DNA of 64,000 nucleotides from Streptomyces sp. SM11. Its GTDB lineage: Bacteria; Actinomycetota; Actinomycetes; Streptomycetales; Streptomycetaceae. The notes under the pieces are model-generated. The model searched no databases. It saw only the letters and a program-made list of their open reading frames with translations, and was not told the origin of the DNA. The translations under genes were made by a program, and so were the position numbers. The DNA is taken from assembly GCF_002910905.1 (NCBI RefSeq), contig NZ_NEUE01000138.1, positions 2,208-66,207 on the forward strand, in the 5' to 3' direction. Positions 49,301-59,288 of the stretch are shown one piece after another (the first letter of the stretch is position 1; each line of letters begins with the position of its first letter).

Positions 49301-50899
49301 TCAGACGCCGGGCCGGCTGAGCTCCCAGAGCTGGAGCTCGGAGGTGGCGCTGACGGACCGCTCCACTCCGGCGATCCCGTCGCGGGAGGCGACGTACTGC
49401 TTGCCCTGCCAGATCGGGAGCACCGGCACATCGGTGGCGACGATGTCCTGGAGCTTCTCGTAGGTGGCGGCGGCGGCGGCGCGGTCGGCCTGGCGGCGGG
49501 ACTGCGGGATGAGGACCTTCTGCGCCTCGCGCGACCGGTAGGGCGAGTTGAGGAAGTTGTTCTCGTCCAGGAAGGGCGCGGTGTAGTTGTCCGGGTCCGG
49601 GAAGTCGGGGAACCAGCCCATGCCGTAGGCCGCGTAGTCGCCGCGCTTCTGCTCGGGGCGGTACTTCGACCACTCCTTGCCCTCGACGGAGACCTCGAAG
49701 AGGCCGGAGCTGTTCAGCTGCTGCTGGATCGCCTTGAACTCCTCGGCGGTGGCCGAGCCGTAGTGGTCGTTGGTGTAGTGCAGGGTGAACTTCACCGGCG
49801 TCTCGGTCCCGGCGTCACGGAGGATCTCCCGGGCCTTGGCGGTGCTGGGCTCGCCGTACTTGTTGAAGAAGGCGTTGGTGTGCCCGGCGATGCTGGTCGG
49901 GATCAGCGAGTAGAGCGGTTCGGCGGTGGTGCCGTACACCTTGCCCGCGATCTCGCCCCGGTCGATGATCTGCGCCATGGCCTGCCGGACGGGCTTGTCG
50001 ACCACGGGGTCCTTGGTGTCGAACCCGAGGTAGCTGATGGCCAGGCCGGGCATCTCGGTGAGCTCGATGCCCTCCTTCGGCTCCACGAGCATGTCGTGGG
50101 CCTGCTCGGGCGACATCGCCCGGGTCATCATGTGGATCTTCTTCTCGTCGAGCGCCTTGCCCATGGCCTCGGCGTCGGGGAAGAGGTCCATCTCGACCTT
50201 GTCGTTGAGCACCTTCAGCTCGCCCTTGTACGAGGGGTTCCTGGTGAAGGCGATCCTGACGACCCGGCCGTCCTCGACCTGCGGATTCATGGTGTAGGGG
50301 CCGGAGCCGTTCACCTGGAAGCCGGTGCGGGCCTCCTTCGCCGGGTACTGCGCCTTCGGGACGATGCCGGCGGCGGGAGTGGCGAGCTTGTACGGGAAGG
50401 TCGCGTCGGGCGCGTTCAGGTGGAAGATCACCTGGTCGTCGCCCTTGGTCTCGACCATGTCGATGTTGGCGAGCAGGCCGACCGGCCCGCTGTCCGAGTC
50501 GATGTCGATGACGCGCTGGATGGAGTGCTTCACGTCCTCGGCGGTGACGGGTGTCCCGTCGGCGAACGTGAGGCCGGCCCGCAGGGTGCAGCGGTAGCTC
50601 TCGTTCGCGGTGTCGGTGAAGGTGCAGCTGCGGGCGGCCTCGGGCACCGGCTCGCCACCGCCGTTGGGCACCGCGGTCAGCGTCTGCACGGTCTGCCGCA
50701 GGATGTTCCAGACGCCCGCTTCGTAGCCGATGGCCGGGTCGAGCGGCGCGGGGTTCTCCTCGGAGGCCACGATCTGATCCGTGGTGCCGACGACGATGGC
50801 TCCCTCGCCACCGGCGCCGCCGGCCGTGCTGCCGCAGGCGGCGAGCACGGGGGCGAGCAGGCCGACGACGGCCGGCAGCACCAGGGTCTTGCGGTTCAT
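49301..50899 (-). CDS. Peptide/oligopeptide-binding lipoprotein (SBP family 5)
   Basis: A 532-residue extracytoplasmic solute-binding protein of the OppA/DppA type. The signal peptide ends in the lipobox LAAC. The mature part has GVWNILRQTVQTLTAV, the family signature LTFADGTPVTAEDVKHSI, and GMGWFPDFPDPDNYTAPF near the C-terminus. ATG 50899 is chosen because MNRKTLVLPAVVG is a proper signal peptide and GAGGGAGAA lies upstream. No permease or ATPase genes flank it, so it must serve a transporter elsewhere or act as a sensor. Confidence 0.92.
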   Translation of the reverse strand: MNRKTLVLPAVVGLLAPVLAACGSTAGGAGGEGAIVVGTTDQIVASEENPAPLDPAIGYEAGVWNILRQTVQTLTAVPNGGGEPVPEAARSCTFTDTANESYRCTLRAGLTFADGTPVTAEDVKHSIQRVIDIDSDSGPVGLLANIDMVETKGDDQVIFHLNAPDATFPYKLATPAAGIVPKAQYPAKEARTGFQVNGSGPYTMNPQVEDGRVVRIAFTRNPSYKGELKVLNDKVEMDLFPDAEAMGKALDEKKIHMMTRAMSPEQAHDMLVEPKEGIELTEMPGLAISYLGFDTKDPVVDKPVRQAMAQIIDRGEIAGKVYGTTAEPLYSLIPTSIAGHTNAFFNKYGEPSTAKAREILRDAGTETPVKFTLHYTNDHYGSATAEEFKAIQQQLNSSGLFEVSVEGKEWSKYRPEQKRGDYAAYGMGWFPDFPDPDNYTAPFLDENNFLNSPYRSREAQKVLIPQSRRQADRAAAAATYEKLQDIVATDVPVLPIWQGKQYVASRDGIAGVERSVSATSELQLWELSRPGV

Positions 50900-51222
50900 C
50901 TGGACGTTCTCCCTCATCCCGGCAGGTGAGGAATCAAAGTTAGTAGCCGCGGATGGCCCTTCCGACCGTCCGGAGGGCGGCTCACGCTCCCCCGGCGACC
51001 GGAGGGGGCGACATACGATCATCATTACGGACAGCTCACCCGATCCCGGCGGGCCACCGGAGGCTCCAAGGTGAGGAAGGTCACCTGTTCGACCTCTTCA
51101 CATTTAGGCCCCACGACTGATTCACGCCTACGGAACGTTGCCGGGACGCACACGGAAGGGAGCAGAGAATCCGCTGTTCGCTCACCAACGGACCATCGGT
51201 GCGTGTGCCCGTCCGACGCGGG
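50900..51222. other. Intergenic region, 323 bases, no gene seen
   Basis: The gap between the peptide-binding lipoprotein start and the end of the HAD gene holds no credible reading frame. A relatively AT-rich patch around 51095-51140 probably contains the lipoprotein promoter on the minus strand. I see no strong hairpin or repeat. Confidence 0.5.
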
Positions 51223-51933
51223 TCAGCCCGTTCCGCCCGCTCCGGTGATGAGCTTGCGCAGGAAGGCGAGGTCGACCTCTTCGAGGGAGCCGACGACCAC
51301 GCGTCCGGCCGCGGGTGCGATGGGGGCGACGGACGGCACGGCGACGACCCGGCATCCGGCGGCCTCGGCGGCGGCCACGCCGGTCGCGGTGTCCTCGATG
51401 ACGGCGCAGCGCCAGGGGTCGGCGCCGAAGCCCGCGGCGGCGGTGAGGTAGGGCTCGGGGTGGGGCTTGGTGCGGACGACCTCGTCCCCGGCGACCGTGA
51501 GCGCGAAGTGGTGGCGGCCCACCGATTCCAGCACCCGGTCGATGATCCGGCGGTGGGAGGCCGAGACGAGGGCGGTGGGCACCTCGTAGGCGGCCAGTTC
51601 GGCGAGCAGCCGCTCGGCCCCCGGCATCAGTGGGACGCCGCGCACGATGCGCTTCTCGAATCCGTCGTTGAGCAGCACGGTCAGCTCGTCCAGCCGGATG
51701 TCGGCGCCGGTGACGTCGATGAGGTAGCCGGCGCTGCGGGTCATCGGACCGCCGACGACCACGTCCCGCCAGGACTCGTCCAGCCGGTGCCCGAGGCCGG
51801 CGAAGACCTCCTTCTCGACGTCCCACCAGAAGCCCTCGGTATCGACCAGGGTTCCGTCCATGTCGAGAAGGACCGCCTGCAGGGCGGCGCCTTCGGCCGT
51901 GCGGGTCAAGGACGCGGGGACCGTACTGGTCAT
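51223..51933 (-). CDS. HAD-superfamily phosphatase
   Basis: A 236-residue HAD hydrolase of the beta-phosphoglucomutase-like subfamily I. Motif I is LLDMDGTLVDTEGFWW with nucleophile and acid Asp residues. VSASHRRIIDRVL provides the motif II Ser, KPHPEPYLTAA the motif III Lys, and VIEDTATGVAAAEAAG the motif IV acids. ATG 51933 follows AAGGTGTG. It lies downstream of metH on the same strand but beyond a hairpin. Substrate unknown; family members dephosphorylate small sugar phosphates or nucleotides. Confidence 0.92.
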   Translation of the reverse strand: MTSTVPASLTRTAEGAALQAVLLDMDGTLVDTEGFWWDVEKEVFAGLGHRLDESWRDVVVGGPMTRSAGYLIDVTGADIRLDELTVLLNDGFEKRIVRGVPLMPGAERLLAELAAYEVPTALVSASHRRIIDRVLESVGRHHFALTVAGDEVVRTKPHPEPYLTAAAGFGADPWRCAVIEDTATGVAAAEAAGCRVVAVPSVAPIAPAAGRVVVGSLEEVDLAFLRKLITGAGGTG

Positions 51934-51960
51934 CCGGCACACCTTCCGTAAGGGACGAGA

Positions 51961-52001
51961 AGGCCGGCCGCCATTCCCGAAAGCGGGAGGGCGACCGGCC
52001 T
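51961..52001. terminator. Hairpin terminator after metH
   Basis: Outer arms AGGCCGG/CCGGCCT and inner TCCCG/CGGGA around AAAG form a two-part stem between metH and the HAD gene. Confidence 0.65.
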
Positions 52002-52076
52002 GCACTGGACCGACCAGTGTACGACGTGTCCGGCCACGATGCGCGAAGGGCACGTGACCGCGGGGCGAAGTCCGTC

Positions 52077-55000
52077 CTACCGGGCGTTGAAGTACTTCGC
52101 CTCGGGGTGGTGGATGACGATGGCGTCGGTGGACTGCTCCGGGTGGAGCTGGAACTCCTCAGAGAGGTGCACGCCGATCCGCTCCGGCCGCAGGAGATCG
52201 GCGATCTTCGCCCGGTCCTCCAGATCCGGGCACGCTCCGTAACCGAGCGAGAACCGCGCGCCGCGGTACTTCAGTGCGAACATGTCCTCGACGTCCGCCG
52301 GGTCCTCCCCCGCGAAGCCGAGCTCGCTGCGGACCCGGGCGTGCCAGTACTCGGCGAGCGCCTCGGCGAGCTGGACGGACAGGCCGTGCAGCTCCAGGTA
52401 GTCGCGGTAGGAGTTGGCGGCGAACAGCTCGGCGGTGGCTTCGCCGATCCGGGAGCCGACGGTGACGATCTGGAGGCCGATGACATCCCTTTCGCCGGAC
52501 TCCTCGGGGCGGAAGAAGTCGGCGAGGCAGAGGCGGCGGCCACGGCGCTGGCGCGGGAAGGTGAAGCGGGTGCGCTCGGAGCCGTCGTCGTGCAGGAGGA
52601 CCAGGTCGTCACCCTTGGCGACGCAGGGGAAGTAGCCGTAGACGACGGCGGCTTCCAGGAGGTTGTTGGACTGGAGGTGGTCGAGCCAGCCGCGCAGGTG
52701 CGGGCGTCCCTCGGTCTCCACCAGCTCCTCGTACGTCGGTCCGTCGCCGGTACGGTTCTGCTTGAGGCCCCACTGGCCCTTGAACAGGGCGCCCTCGTCG
52801 AGCCAGGAGGCGTAGTCCTTGAGCGGGATGCCCTTGATGACGCGGGTGCCCCAGAAGGGCGGCTCGGGGACCGGGTTGGTGGTGGAGACGTCCGAGCGCG
52901 CCGAGCCCTCGGGCTCCTCGGCCTCCAGCACGGGGGCGTCCCTCTTGGGGACCCTGCGTTGCTTGAGCTCGGGCAGGACCGCGCCCGGCACGCCGCGCTT
53001 GACGCCGATGAGTGCGTCCATGAGGCGCAGGCCCTCGAAGGCGTCGCGGGCGTAGCGGACTTCGCCCTCGTAGATCTCGTGGAGGTCCTGCTCGACGTAG
53101 GCGCGGGTCAGGGCGGCGCCGCCGAGGATGACGGGGAAGTCTGCGGCCATCTTGCGCTGGTTGAGCTCCTGGAGGTTCTCCTTCATGATCACGGTGGATT
53201 TCACCAGGAGGCCGGACATGCCGATGACGTCGGCGCGGTGCTCCTCGGCGGCTTCCAGGATCGCGGAGACGGGCTGCTTGATGCCGAGGTTGACGACGTT
53301 GTAGCCGTTGTTGGAGAGGATGATGTCGACGAGGTTCTTGCCGATGTCGTGGACGTCGCCGCGGACGGTGGCGAGCACGATGGTGCCCTTGCCGTCGTCG
53401 TCGGTCTTCTCCATGTGCGGCTCCAGATGGGCCACCGCGCTCTTCATGACCTCGGCGGACTGGAGGACGAACGGCAGCTGCATCTGGCCGGAGCCGAACA
53501 GCTCGCCGACCACCTTCATGCCTTCCAGCAGCGTGTTGTTGACGATGTCCAGGGCCGGGGTGTCCTGGAGCGCCTCGTCGAGGTCGGCCTCCAGGCCGTT
53601 CTTCTCGCCGTCGATGATGCGGCGCTGGAGACGCTCGTCCAGCGGCAGGGCCATCAGCTCCTCGGCCTTGCCCGCCTTCATCGACTTCATGTTGACGCCC
53701 TCGAAGAGCTCCATGAGCTTCTGGAGGGGGTCGTAGCCCTCGCTGCGGCGGTCGTGGATCAGGTCGAGGGCGACCTTGACCTGATCCTCCTCCAGCCGGG
53801 CGATCGGCAGGATCTTGGAGGCGTGCACGATCGCGGAGTCCAGGCCCGCCTTGACGCACTCGTCCAGGAAGACGGAGTTCAGCACGACCCGGGCGGCCGG
53901 GTTCAGGCCGAAGGAGATGTTCGACAGGCCCAGCGTGGTCTGGACGTCGGGGTGGCGCTTCTTCAGCTCGCGGATCGCCCCGATGGTGGCGATGCCGTCG
54001 CCGCGGGACTCCTCCTGGCCGGTGCAGATGGTGAAGGTCAGGGTGTCGATGAGGATGTCGGACTCGTGGATGCCCCAGTTGGTGGTGAGGTCCTCGATCA
54101 GCCGCTCCGCGATGGCGACCTTGTGCTCGACCGTGCGGGCCTGCCCCTCCTCGTCGATCGTCAGCGCGATCAGGGCGGCGCCGTGCTCCGAGGCCAGGGC
54201 GCTGACCTGCGCGAATCGGGACTCGGGGCCGTCACCGTCCTCGTAGTTCACCGAGTTCAGCACGGCCCGGCCGCCGAGCTTCTCCAGGCCGGCGCGCAGG
54301 ACGGGCAGCTCGGTGGAGTCCAGCACGATCGGGAGGGTGGAGGCGGTCGCGAACCGTCCGGCCAGCTCCGCCATGTCGGCGGCGCCGTCGCGGCCCACGT
54401 AGTCGACGCAGAGGTCGAGCATGTGCGCGCCCTCGCGGATCTGGTCGCGGGCCATCTCCACGCAGTCGTCCCAGCGGGCCTCCAGCATCGCCTCGCGGAA
54501 CTTCTTGGAGCCGTTGGCGTTGGTGCGCTCCCCGATCGCCAGATAGGCGGTGTCCTGACGGAAGGGGATCGTCTGGTACAGGGAGGCCGCGCCGGGCTCG
54601 GGGCGCGGGTTCCGCTCGGCCGGCGTCAGGCCGCGGGCCCGCTCGACGACGGCCCGCAGGTGCTCGGGGGTCGTGCCGCAGCAGCCGCCGATGAGGGACA
54701 GGCCGTAGTCCCGGACGAAGTTCTCCTGGGAGTCGGCGAGACCGTCGGGGCCGAGCGGGAAGTGCGCGCCGTCCTTGGTGAGGACGGGCAGTCCGGCGTT
54801 GGGCATGCACATCAGGGGCGTACGGGAGTGGCGGGCGAGATAGCGCAGGTGCTCGCTCATCTCGTCCGGGCCGGTCGAGCAGTTCAGGCCGATCAGGTCG
54901 ATGCCCAGCGGCTCCAGGGCGGTCAGGGCGGCGCCGATCTCGGAGCCCAGCAGCATGACACCGGTCGTCTCGAAGGCGAGGGAGCAGATCAGGGGTACGT

Positions 55001-55589
55001 GGACGCCGAGGGCGTCCATCGCCCGGCGCGCGCCGATGATGCTGGACTTGGTCTGCAGCAGGTCCTGGGTGGTCTCGACGATCAGGGCGTCCGAGCCGCC
55101 CGCGAGGAGGCCCTCGGCGTTCTTCTGATAACCGTCGCGCAGGACGTCGTACGTGATGTGGCCCAGTGAGGGCAGCTTGGTGCCGGGGCCGATCGACCCG
55201 AGGACCCAGCGCTGGCGGCCGTCCTTGGCGCCGAACTCGTCCGCGACCTCGCGGGCGATCCGGGCACCCGACTCGGAGAGCTCGAAGATCCGGTCGGCGA
55301 TCTCGTACTCGTTGGCGGCGGAGTGGTTCGCGCCGAAGGTGTTGGTCTCGACGCAGTCGACGCCGACCGCGAAGTACTCCTCGTGGACGGAGCGCACGAT
55401 GTCGGGCCGGGTGATGTTCAGGATCTCGTTGCAGCCTTCGAGGTTCTCGAAGTCCTCCAGCGTGGGGTCCTGGGCCTGGAGCATGGTTCCCATCGCCCCG
55501 TCGGCCACCACCACACGGGTGGCTAGTGCCTCTCGGAGCGCGTCTGCGCGGGTCCGGCTGTCGGCGGCGGATGTCGGCAACGAGGCCAT
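52077..55589 (-). CDS. metH: Cobalamin-dependent methionine synthase MetH
   Basis: A 1170-residue four-module enzyme that methylates homocysteine from methyltetrahydrofolate. The homocysteine module (about residues 20-320) has zinc ligands in LNCSTGP and GGCCGTTPEH. The folate module follows (GERTNANGSKKF). The B12 module has DVHDIGKN with the lower-ligand His and the later IGMSGLLVKST. The reactivation module binds SAM (RFSLGYGACPDLEDR). ATG 55589 follows GGGAG. It is divergent from gylR. I saw no cobalamin riboswitch in the 239-base upstream gap. Confidence 0.97.
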   Translation of the reverse strand: MASLPTSAADSRTRADALREALATRVVVADGAMGTMLQAQDPTLEDFENLEGCNEILNITRPDIVRSVHEEYFAVGVDCVETNTFGANHSAANEYEIADRIFELSESGARIAREVADEFGAKDGRQRWVLGSIGPGTKLPSLGHITYDVLRDGYQKNAEGLLAGGSDALIVETTQDLLQTKSSIIGARRAMDALGVHVPLICSLAFETTGVMLLGSEIGAALTALEPLGIDLIGLNCSTGPDEMSEHLRYLARHSRTPLMCMPNAGLPVLTKDGAHFPLGPDGLADSQENFVRDYGLSLIGGCCGTTPEHLRAVVERARGLTPAERNPRPEPGAASLYQTIPFRQDTAYLAIGERTNANGSKKFREAMLEARWDDCVEMARDQIREGAHMLDLCVDYVGRDGAADMAELAGRFATASTLPIVLDSTELPVLRAGLEKLGGRAVLNSVNYEDGDGPESRFAQVSALASEHGAALIALTIDEEGQARTVEHKVAIAERLIEDLTTNWGIHESDILIDTLTFTICTGQEESRGDGIATIGAIRELKKRHPDVQTTLGLSNISFGLNPAARVVLNSVFLDECVKAGLDSAIVHASKILPIARLEEDQVKVALDLIHDRRSEGYDPLQKLMELFEGVNMKSMKAGKAEELMALPLDERLQRRIIDGEKNGLEADLDEALQDTPALDIVNNTLLEGMKVVGELFGSGQMQLPFVLQSAEVMKSAVAHLEPHMEKTDDDGKGTIVLATVRGDVHDIGKNLVDIILSNNGYNVVNLGIKQPVSAILEAAEEHRADVIGMSGLLVKSTVIMKENLQELNQRKMAADFPVILGGAALTRAYVEQDLHEIYEGEVRYARDAFEGLRLMDALIGVKRGVPGAVLPELKQRRVPKRDAPVLEAEEPEGSARSDVSTTNPVPEPPFWGTRVIKGIPLKDYASWLDEGALFKGQWGLKQNRTGDGPTYEELVETEGRPHLRGWLDHLQSNNLLEAAVVYGYFPCVAKGDDLVLLHDDGSERTRFTFPRQRRGRRLCLADFFRPEESGERDVIGLQIVTVGSRIGEATAELFAANSYRDYLELHGLSVQLAEALAEYWHARVRSELGFAGEDPADVEDMFALKYRGARFSLGYGACPDLEDRAKIADLLRPERIGVHLSEEFQLHPEQSTDAIVIHHPEAKYFNAR

Positions 55590-55789
55590 GGATGATCTCC
55601 CAGGGATGCGACGGCTGTCGGCTTTGCGTCCTTCTTGGGGAAGGCGCACCACGCCAGCGTAGCCGGACGGCGCCCGGGGCCGTAGGAGCGTCCATGGGAC
55701 GGACTGCATGCTGTGCGTGGTGCGGCGTGTGCGGCCCGGTGACGGACACTTTCCCCGGAGTCCGGCGAAGGTCGGCATCGACCGATAGT

Positions 55790-55806
55790 GTTCAGCATTG
55801 TCGAAC
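55790..55806. promoter_or_regulatory. GylR-like operator upstream of gylR
   Basis: GTTCAGCATTGTCGAAC is an imperfect palindrome just before the gylR ribosome-binding site. Its right 12 bases, GCATTGTCGAAC, recur exactly upstream of glpF, supporting autoregulation plus operon control by GylR. Confidence 0.65.
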
Positions 55807-55828
55807 CGAGGTGGAGGAGTACGGCGCG

Positions 55829-56593
55829 ATGGCCAAGAACATCCAGTCGCTGGAGCGGGCGGCCGCGATGCTGCGTCTGCTGGCGGGCGGCGAGCGCCGG
55901 CTCGGGCTCTCCGACATCGCCTCCTCGCTGGGCCTGGCCAAGGGCACCGCGCACGGCATTCTGCGCACCCTCCAGCTGGAGGGCTTCGTCGAGCAGGACA
56001 CGGCGTCCGGGCGCTACCAGCTGGGCGCGGAGCTGCTGCGGCTGGGCAACAGCTATCTGGACGTCCACGAGCTGCGGGCACGCGCCCTGGTATGGACGGA
56101 CGACCTGGCCCGCTCCAGCGGCGAGAGCGTCCACCTCGGGGTGCTGCACCAGCACGGCGTACTGATCGTCCACCACGTCTTCCGGCCCGACGACAGCCGC
56201 CAGGTGCTGGAGGTCGGGGCCATGCAGCCGCTGCACTCCACGGCGCTGGGCAAGGTGCTGTCCGCGTACGACCCGGTGGCCCACAGCGAGGCCATGGAGG
56301 CCGAGCGCCGCTCCTTCACCGGGCGCACCGTCACCGCCGCCGACGAGTTCGAGGCGATGCTCGACCTGATCCGGGCCCAGGGCTGGGCCGCCGACGCCGA
56401 GGAGACGTGGGAGGGCGTCGCCGCCGTGGCCGCCCCGATCCACGACCGGCGCGGGATGCCCGTGGGCGCGGTGGCCGTGACGGGTGCGGTGGAGCGGGTG
56501 GCCCCGGGCGGCGCGCTGCGCCCCGAGCTGATCGCGGCCGTACGGGACTGCGCCCGCGCGGTCTCCCGGGACCTGGGCGCGGGCCGCTTCTGA
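55829..56593 (+). CDS. gylR: IclR-family glycerol operon repressor GylR
   Basis: A 254-residue IclR regulator, the same length as S. coelicolor GylR as I recall it. The winged HTH covers about residues 5-65 (SLERAAAMLRLLAGGERRLGLSDIA, GLAKGTAHGILRTLQLEGFV). The GAF-like effector domain follows (LHSTALGKVLSAY, VAAPIHDRRGMPVGAVAVTG) and is expected to sense glycerol-3-phosphate. ATG 55829 follows GGTGGAGGAG. It precedes glpF-glpK-glpD in the same direction, with its own operator-like palindrome. Confidence 0.95.
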   Translation: MAKNIQSLERAAAMLRLLAGGERRLGLSDIASSLGLAKGTAHGILRTLQLEGFVEQDTASGRYQLGAELLRLGNSYLDVHELRARALVWTDDLARSSGESVHLGVLHQHGVLIVHHVFRPDDSRQVLEVGAMQPLHSTALGKVLSAYDPVAHSEAMEAERRSFTGRTVTAADEFEAMLDLIRAQGWAADAEETWEGVAAVAAPIHDRRGMPVGAVAVTGAVERVAPGGALRPELIAAVRDCARAVSRDLGAGRF

Positions 56594-56717
56594 CGGTCCG
56601 CACGACCGGCCCTTCCCCTCTCGCACGCCCCGCCGGTAACGATCGCGTCGCGCAGCGAGTCGTGGACCACAGAACCCTTGACGCTTCCTTCACTCGGGGG
56701 AAACACTGCCGTTCAAC

Positions 56718-56757
56718 GGTCGGCATTGTCGAACGCCTAACGGCAATACGCGTTAGG
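56718..56757. promoter_or_regulatory. GylR-like operator and glpF promoter region
   Basis: GGTCGGCATTGTCGAAC at 56718-56734 shares GCATTGTCGAAC with the gylR site. A second inverted repeat, CCTAACG-N8-CGTTAGG, follows at 56736-56757. Its right arm overlaps a TAGGGT hexamer at 56754 that could be the -10 element of the glpFKD transcript. Confidence 0.6.
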
Positions 56758-56892
56758 GTGTGACAGTGCCAAGGGCCGGTCAAGCCCTCACAGGTGGGCT
56801 GCCCACGCTTCGTGGATACCCATCTCGGGCGCGGAACACCGGCGGGACCGGTGCTCCGCTCTCCCCCTGGACGAAGGACAAAGGAGTCGCGG

Positions 56893-57684
56893 GTGTCCAG
56901 CTCCGACATTTTCATCGGCGAGACCATAGGTACCGCCGTACTCATCCTGCTCGGCGGCGGTGTCTGTGCCGCCGTCACGCTGAAGAGCTCGAAGGCCCGG
57001 GACGCGGGCTGGCTGGCCATCACCTTCGGGTGGGGCTTCGCCGTGCTGACCGGCGCGTATCTCGCCGGTGGTGTATCGGGCGCCCACCTCAATCCCGCGG
57101 TCACGGTCGGCCTCGCCATCGAGGGCGGCACCGCGTGGGGCGACGTGCCCCTCTACCTCTTCTCGCAGCTGTGCGGCGCGATGATCGGCGCCCTGCTGGT
57201 CTGGGCGGTGTACTACGGGCAGTTCCACGCCCACCTCACCGATCCGGAGATCGTCGACCTGCAGCCCGTCGAGGACGGCATGGTCGACCAGAAGGCGGCC
57301 CCGAAGGCGGGCCCGGTGCTCGGGATCTTCTCCACCGGTCCGGAGATCCGCAACGGCGTGCAGAACGTCATCACCGAGATCATCGCGACCGCCGTGCTGG
57401 TCCTGGCGATCCTGACTCAGGGCCTCAACAACGAGGGCACCGGTCTCGGCACCCTCGGCGCGCTGATCACCGCCCTGGTCGTCGTCGGCATCGGCCTCTC
57501 GCTCGGCGGCCCGACCGGCTACGCGATCAACCCGGTCCGCGACCTCGGTCCGCGCATCGTGCACTCCCTGCTGCCGCTGCCGAACAAAGGTGGTTCGGAC
57601 TGGGGCTACGCGTGGGTACCCATCGTGGGTCCGCTCATCGGCGGCGCGCTCGCCGGCGGGCTCTACAACCTCGCCTTCGCCTAG
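56893..57684 (+). CDS. glpF: Glycerol facilitator GlpF (aquaglyceroporin)
   Basis: A 263-residue MIP-family channel for glycerol entry. The first half-helix motif is HLNPAVTV (near residue 67). The second (near 214) reads [13 protein letters not shown], so the usual NPA is NPV; the Arg of the selectivity filter is retained. The periplasmic insert ([20 protein letters not shown]) is longer than in E. coli GlpF. GTG 56893 follows AAGGAG. It is the first gene of the glycerol catabolic operon, 45 bases before glpK. Confidence 0.95.
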   Translation: MSSSDIFIGETIGTAVLILLGGGVCAAVTLKSSKARDAGWLAITFGWGFAVLTGAYLAGGVSGAHLNPAVTVGLAIEGGTAWGDVPLYLFSQLCGAMIGALLVWAVYYGQFHAHLTDPEIVDLQPVEDGMVDQKAAPKAGPVLGIFSTGPEIRNGVQNVITEIIATAVLVLAILTQGLNNEGTGLGTLGALITALVVVGIGLSLGGPTGYAINPVRDLGPRIVHSLLPLPNKGGSDWGYAWVPIVGPLIGGALAGGLYNLAFA

Positions 57685-57729
57685 CCCGAGCCGCACCTCC
57701 ACCACTTCACAGACTTCCGGGAGCACACC

Positions 57730-59274
57730 GTGACCGACGCACACACCACCGGCACCCACGGCACCGGGCCGTTCATCGCGGCCATCGACCAGGGCACCAC
57801 CTCCAGCCGCTGCATCGTCTTCGACAAGGACGGCCGGATCGTCTCCGTCGACCAGAAGGAGCACGAGCAGATCTTCCCGAAGCCGGGCTGGGTCGAGCAC
57901 GACGCGACCGAGATCTGGGAGAACGTCCAGGAGGTCGTCGCCGGCGCCGTCGTCAAGGCCGGCATCACCTCCGCCGACGTCAAGGCGATCGGCATCACCA
58001 ACCAGCGCGAGACCACGCTGATGTGGGACAAGAACACCGGTGAGCCGGTGCACAACGCCCTCGTCTGGCAGGACACCCGTACCGACGCGCTCTGCAAGGA
58101 GCTCGGCCGCAACGTGGGCCAGGACCGGTTCCGCCGCGAGACCGGGCTGCCGCTCGCCTCGTACTTCGCCGGACCCAAGGTCCGCTGGCTGCTCGACAAC
58201 GTCGAGGGGCTGCGCGAGCGCGCCGAGGCCGGCGACATCCTCTTCGGCACCATGGACTCCTGGGTCATCTGGAACCTGACCGGCGGCACCGACGGCGGTG
58301 TGCACGTCACCGACGTCACCAACGCCTCGCGCACCCTTCTGATGAACCTGCACACGATGGCGTGGGACGAGAAGATCCTCGCCTCCATCGGCATCCCGGC
58401 CGCGGTCCTCCCCGAGATCCGCTCCTCCGCCGAGGTGTACGGGCACGCCAAGGGCGGCATCCTCGACGGCATCCCGGTCGCCTCCGCGCTCGGCGACCAG
58501 CAGGCGGCGCTGTTCGGCCAGACCTGTTTCGCCGAAGGCGAGGCCAAGTCCACGTACGGCACCGGCACCTTCATGCTGATGAACACCGGTGGCACCCCGG
58601 TGAACTCGTACAACGGGCTGCTCACCACCGTCGGCTACCAGATCGGCGACAAGCCCCCGGTGTACGCCCTGGAGGGCTCCATCGCGGTCACCGGTTCGCT
58701 GGTGCAGTGGATGCGCGACCAGATGGGCCTGATCAAGTCGGCCGCCGAGATCGAGACGCTGGCCTCCTCGGTCGAGGACAACGGCGGCGCGTACTTCGTG
58801 CCCGCCTTCTCCGGTCTGTTCGCCCCCTACTGGCGTCCCGACGCCCGCGGTGTGATCGCCGGTCTCACCCGTTACGTCACCAAGGCGCACATCGCCCGTG
58901 CCGTCCTGGAGGCCACCGCCTGGCAGACCCGCGAGATCAGCGACGCCATGACGAAGGACTCCGGAGTCGAGCTGGCCGCGCTCAAGGTCGACGGCGGCAT
59001 GACGTCCAACAACCTGCTGATGCAGACGCTCGCCGACTTCCTGGACGCGCCCGTGGTGCGCCCCATGGTCGCCGAGACCACCTGCCTCGGCGCCGCCTAC
59101 GCCGCCGGTCTCGCCGTCGGCTTCTGGCCGGACACCGACGCGCTGCGCGCCAACTGGCGCCGGGCCGCCGAGTGGACACCCCGCATGGACGCGGACACGC
59201 GTGCCCGCGAGTACAAGAGCTGGCTCAAGGCCGTCGAACGGACCATGGGCTGGATCGAGGACGAAGAAAGCTGA
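57730..59274 (+). CDS. glpK: Glycerol kinase
   Basis: A 514-residue FGGY-family kinase that converts glycerol to glycerol-3-phosphate. The N-terminal ATP/phosphate loop is [19 protein letters not shown]. The substrate loop [10 protein letters not shown], the FGGY signature region [10 protein letters not shown], and [13 protein letters not shown] are all present. The GTG start is preceded by GGGAG. It lies between glpF and glpD with short gaps, so the three are one transcript. Normal family length. Confidence 0.97.
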   Translation: MTDAHTTGTHGTGPFIAAIDQGTTSSRCIVFDKDGRIVSVDQKEHEQIFPKPGWVEHDATEIWENVQEVVAGAVVKAGITSADVKAIGITNQRETTLMWDKNTGEPVHNALVWQDTRTDALCKELGRNVGQDRFRRETGLPLASYFAGPKVRWLLDNVEGLRERAEAGDILFGTMDSWVIWNLTGGTDGGVHVTDVTNASRTLLMNLHTMAWDEKILASIGIPAAVLPEIRSSAEVYGHAKGGILDGIPVASALGDQQAALFGQTCFAEGEAKSTYGTGTFMLMNTGGTPVNSYNGLLTTVGYQIGDKPPVYALEGSIAVTGSLVQWMRDQMGLIKSAAEIETLASSVEDNGGAYFVPAFSGLFAPYWRPDARGVIAGLTRYVTKAHIARAVLEATAWQTREISDAMTKDSGVELAALKVDGGMTSNNLLMQTLADFLDAPVVRPMVAETTCLGAAYAAGLAVGFWPDTDALRANWRRAAEWTPRMDADTRAREYKSWLKAVERTMGWIEDEES

Positions 59275-59288
59275 CGAGGAGCATCACC

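Noticed and set aside
46194-49673. A single 1159-codon minus-strand frame covering the site-2 protease and far beyond
   Set aside because: Only its C-terminal 416 codons match a protein family; the rest is antisense to the RecB-like and response-regulator genes and has Arg/His/Pro-rich composition.
55590-55828. Possible cobalamin or SAM riboswitch upstream of metH
   Set aside because: I could not find the B12-box or the core helices of either class in the 239-base gap.
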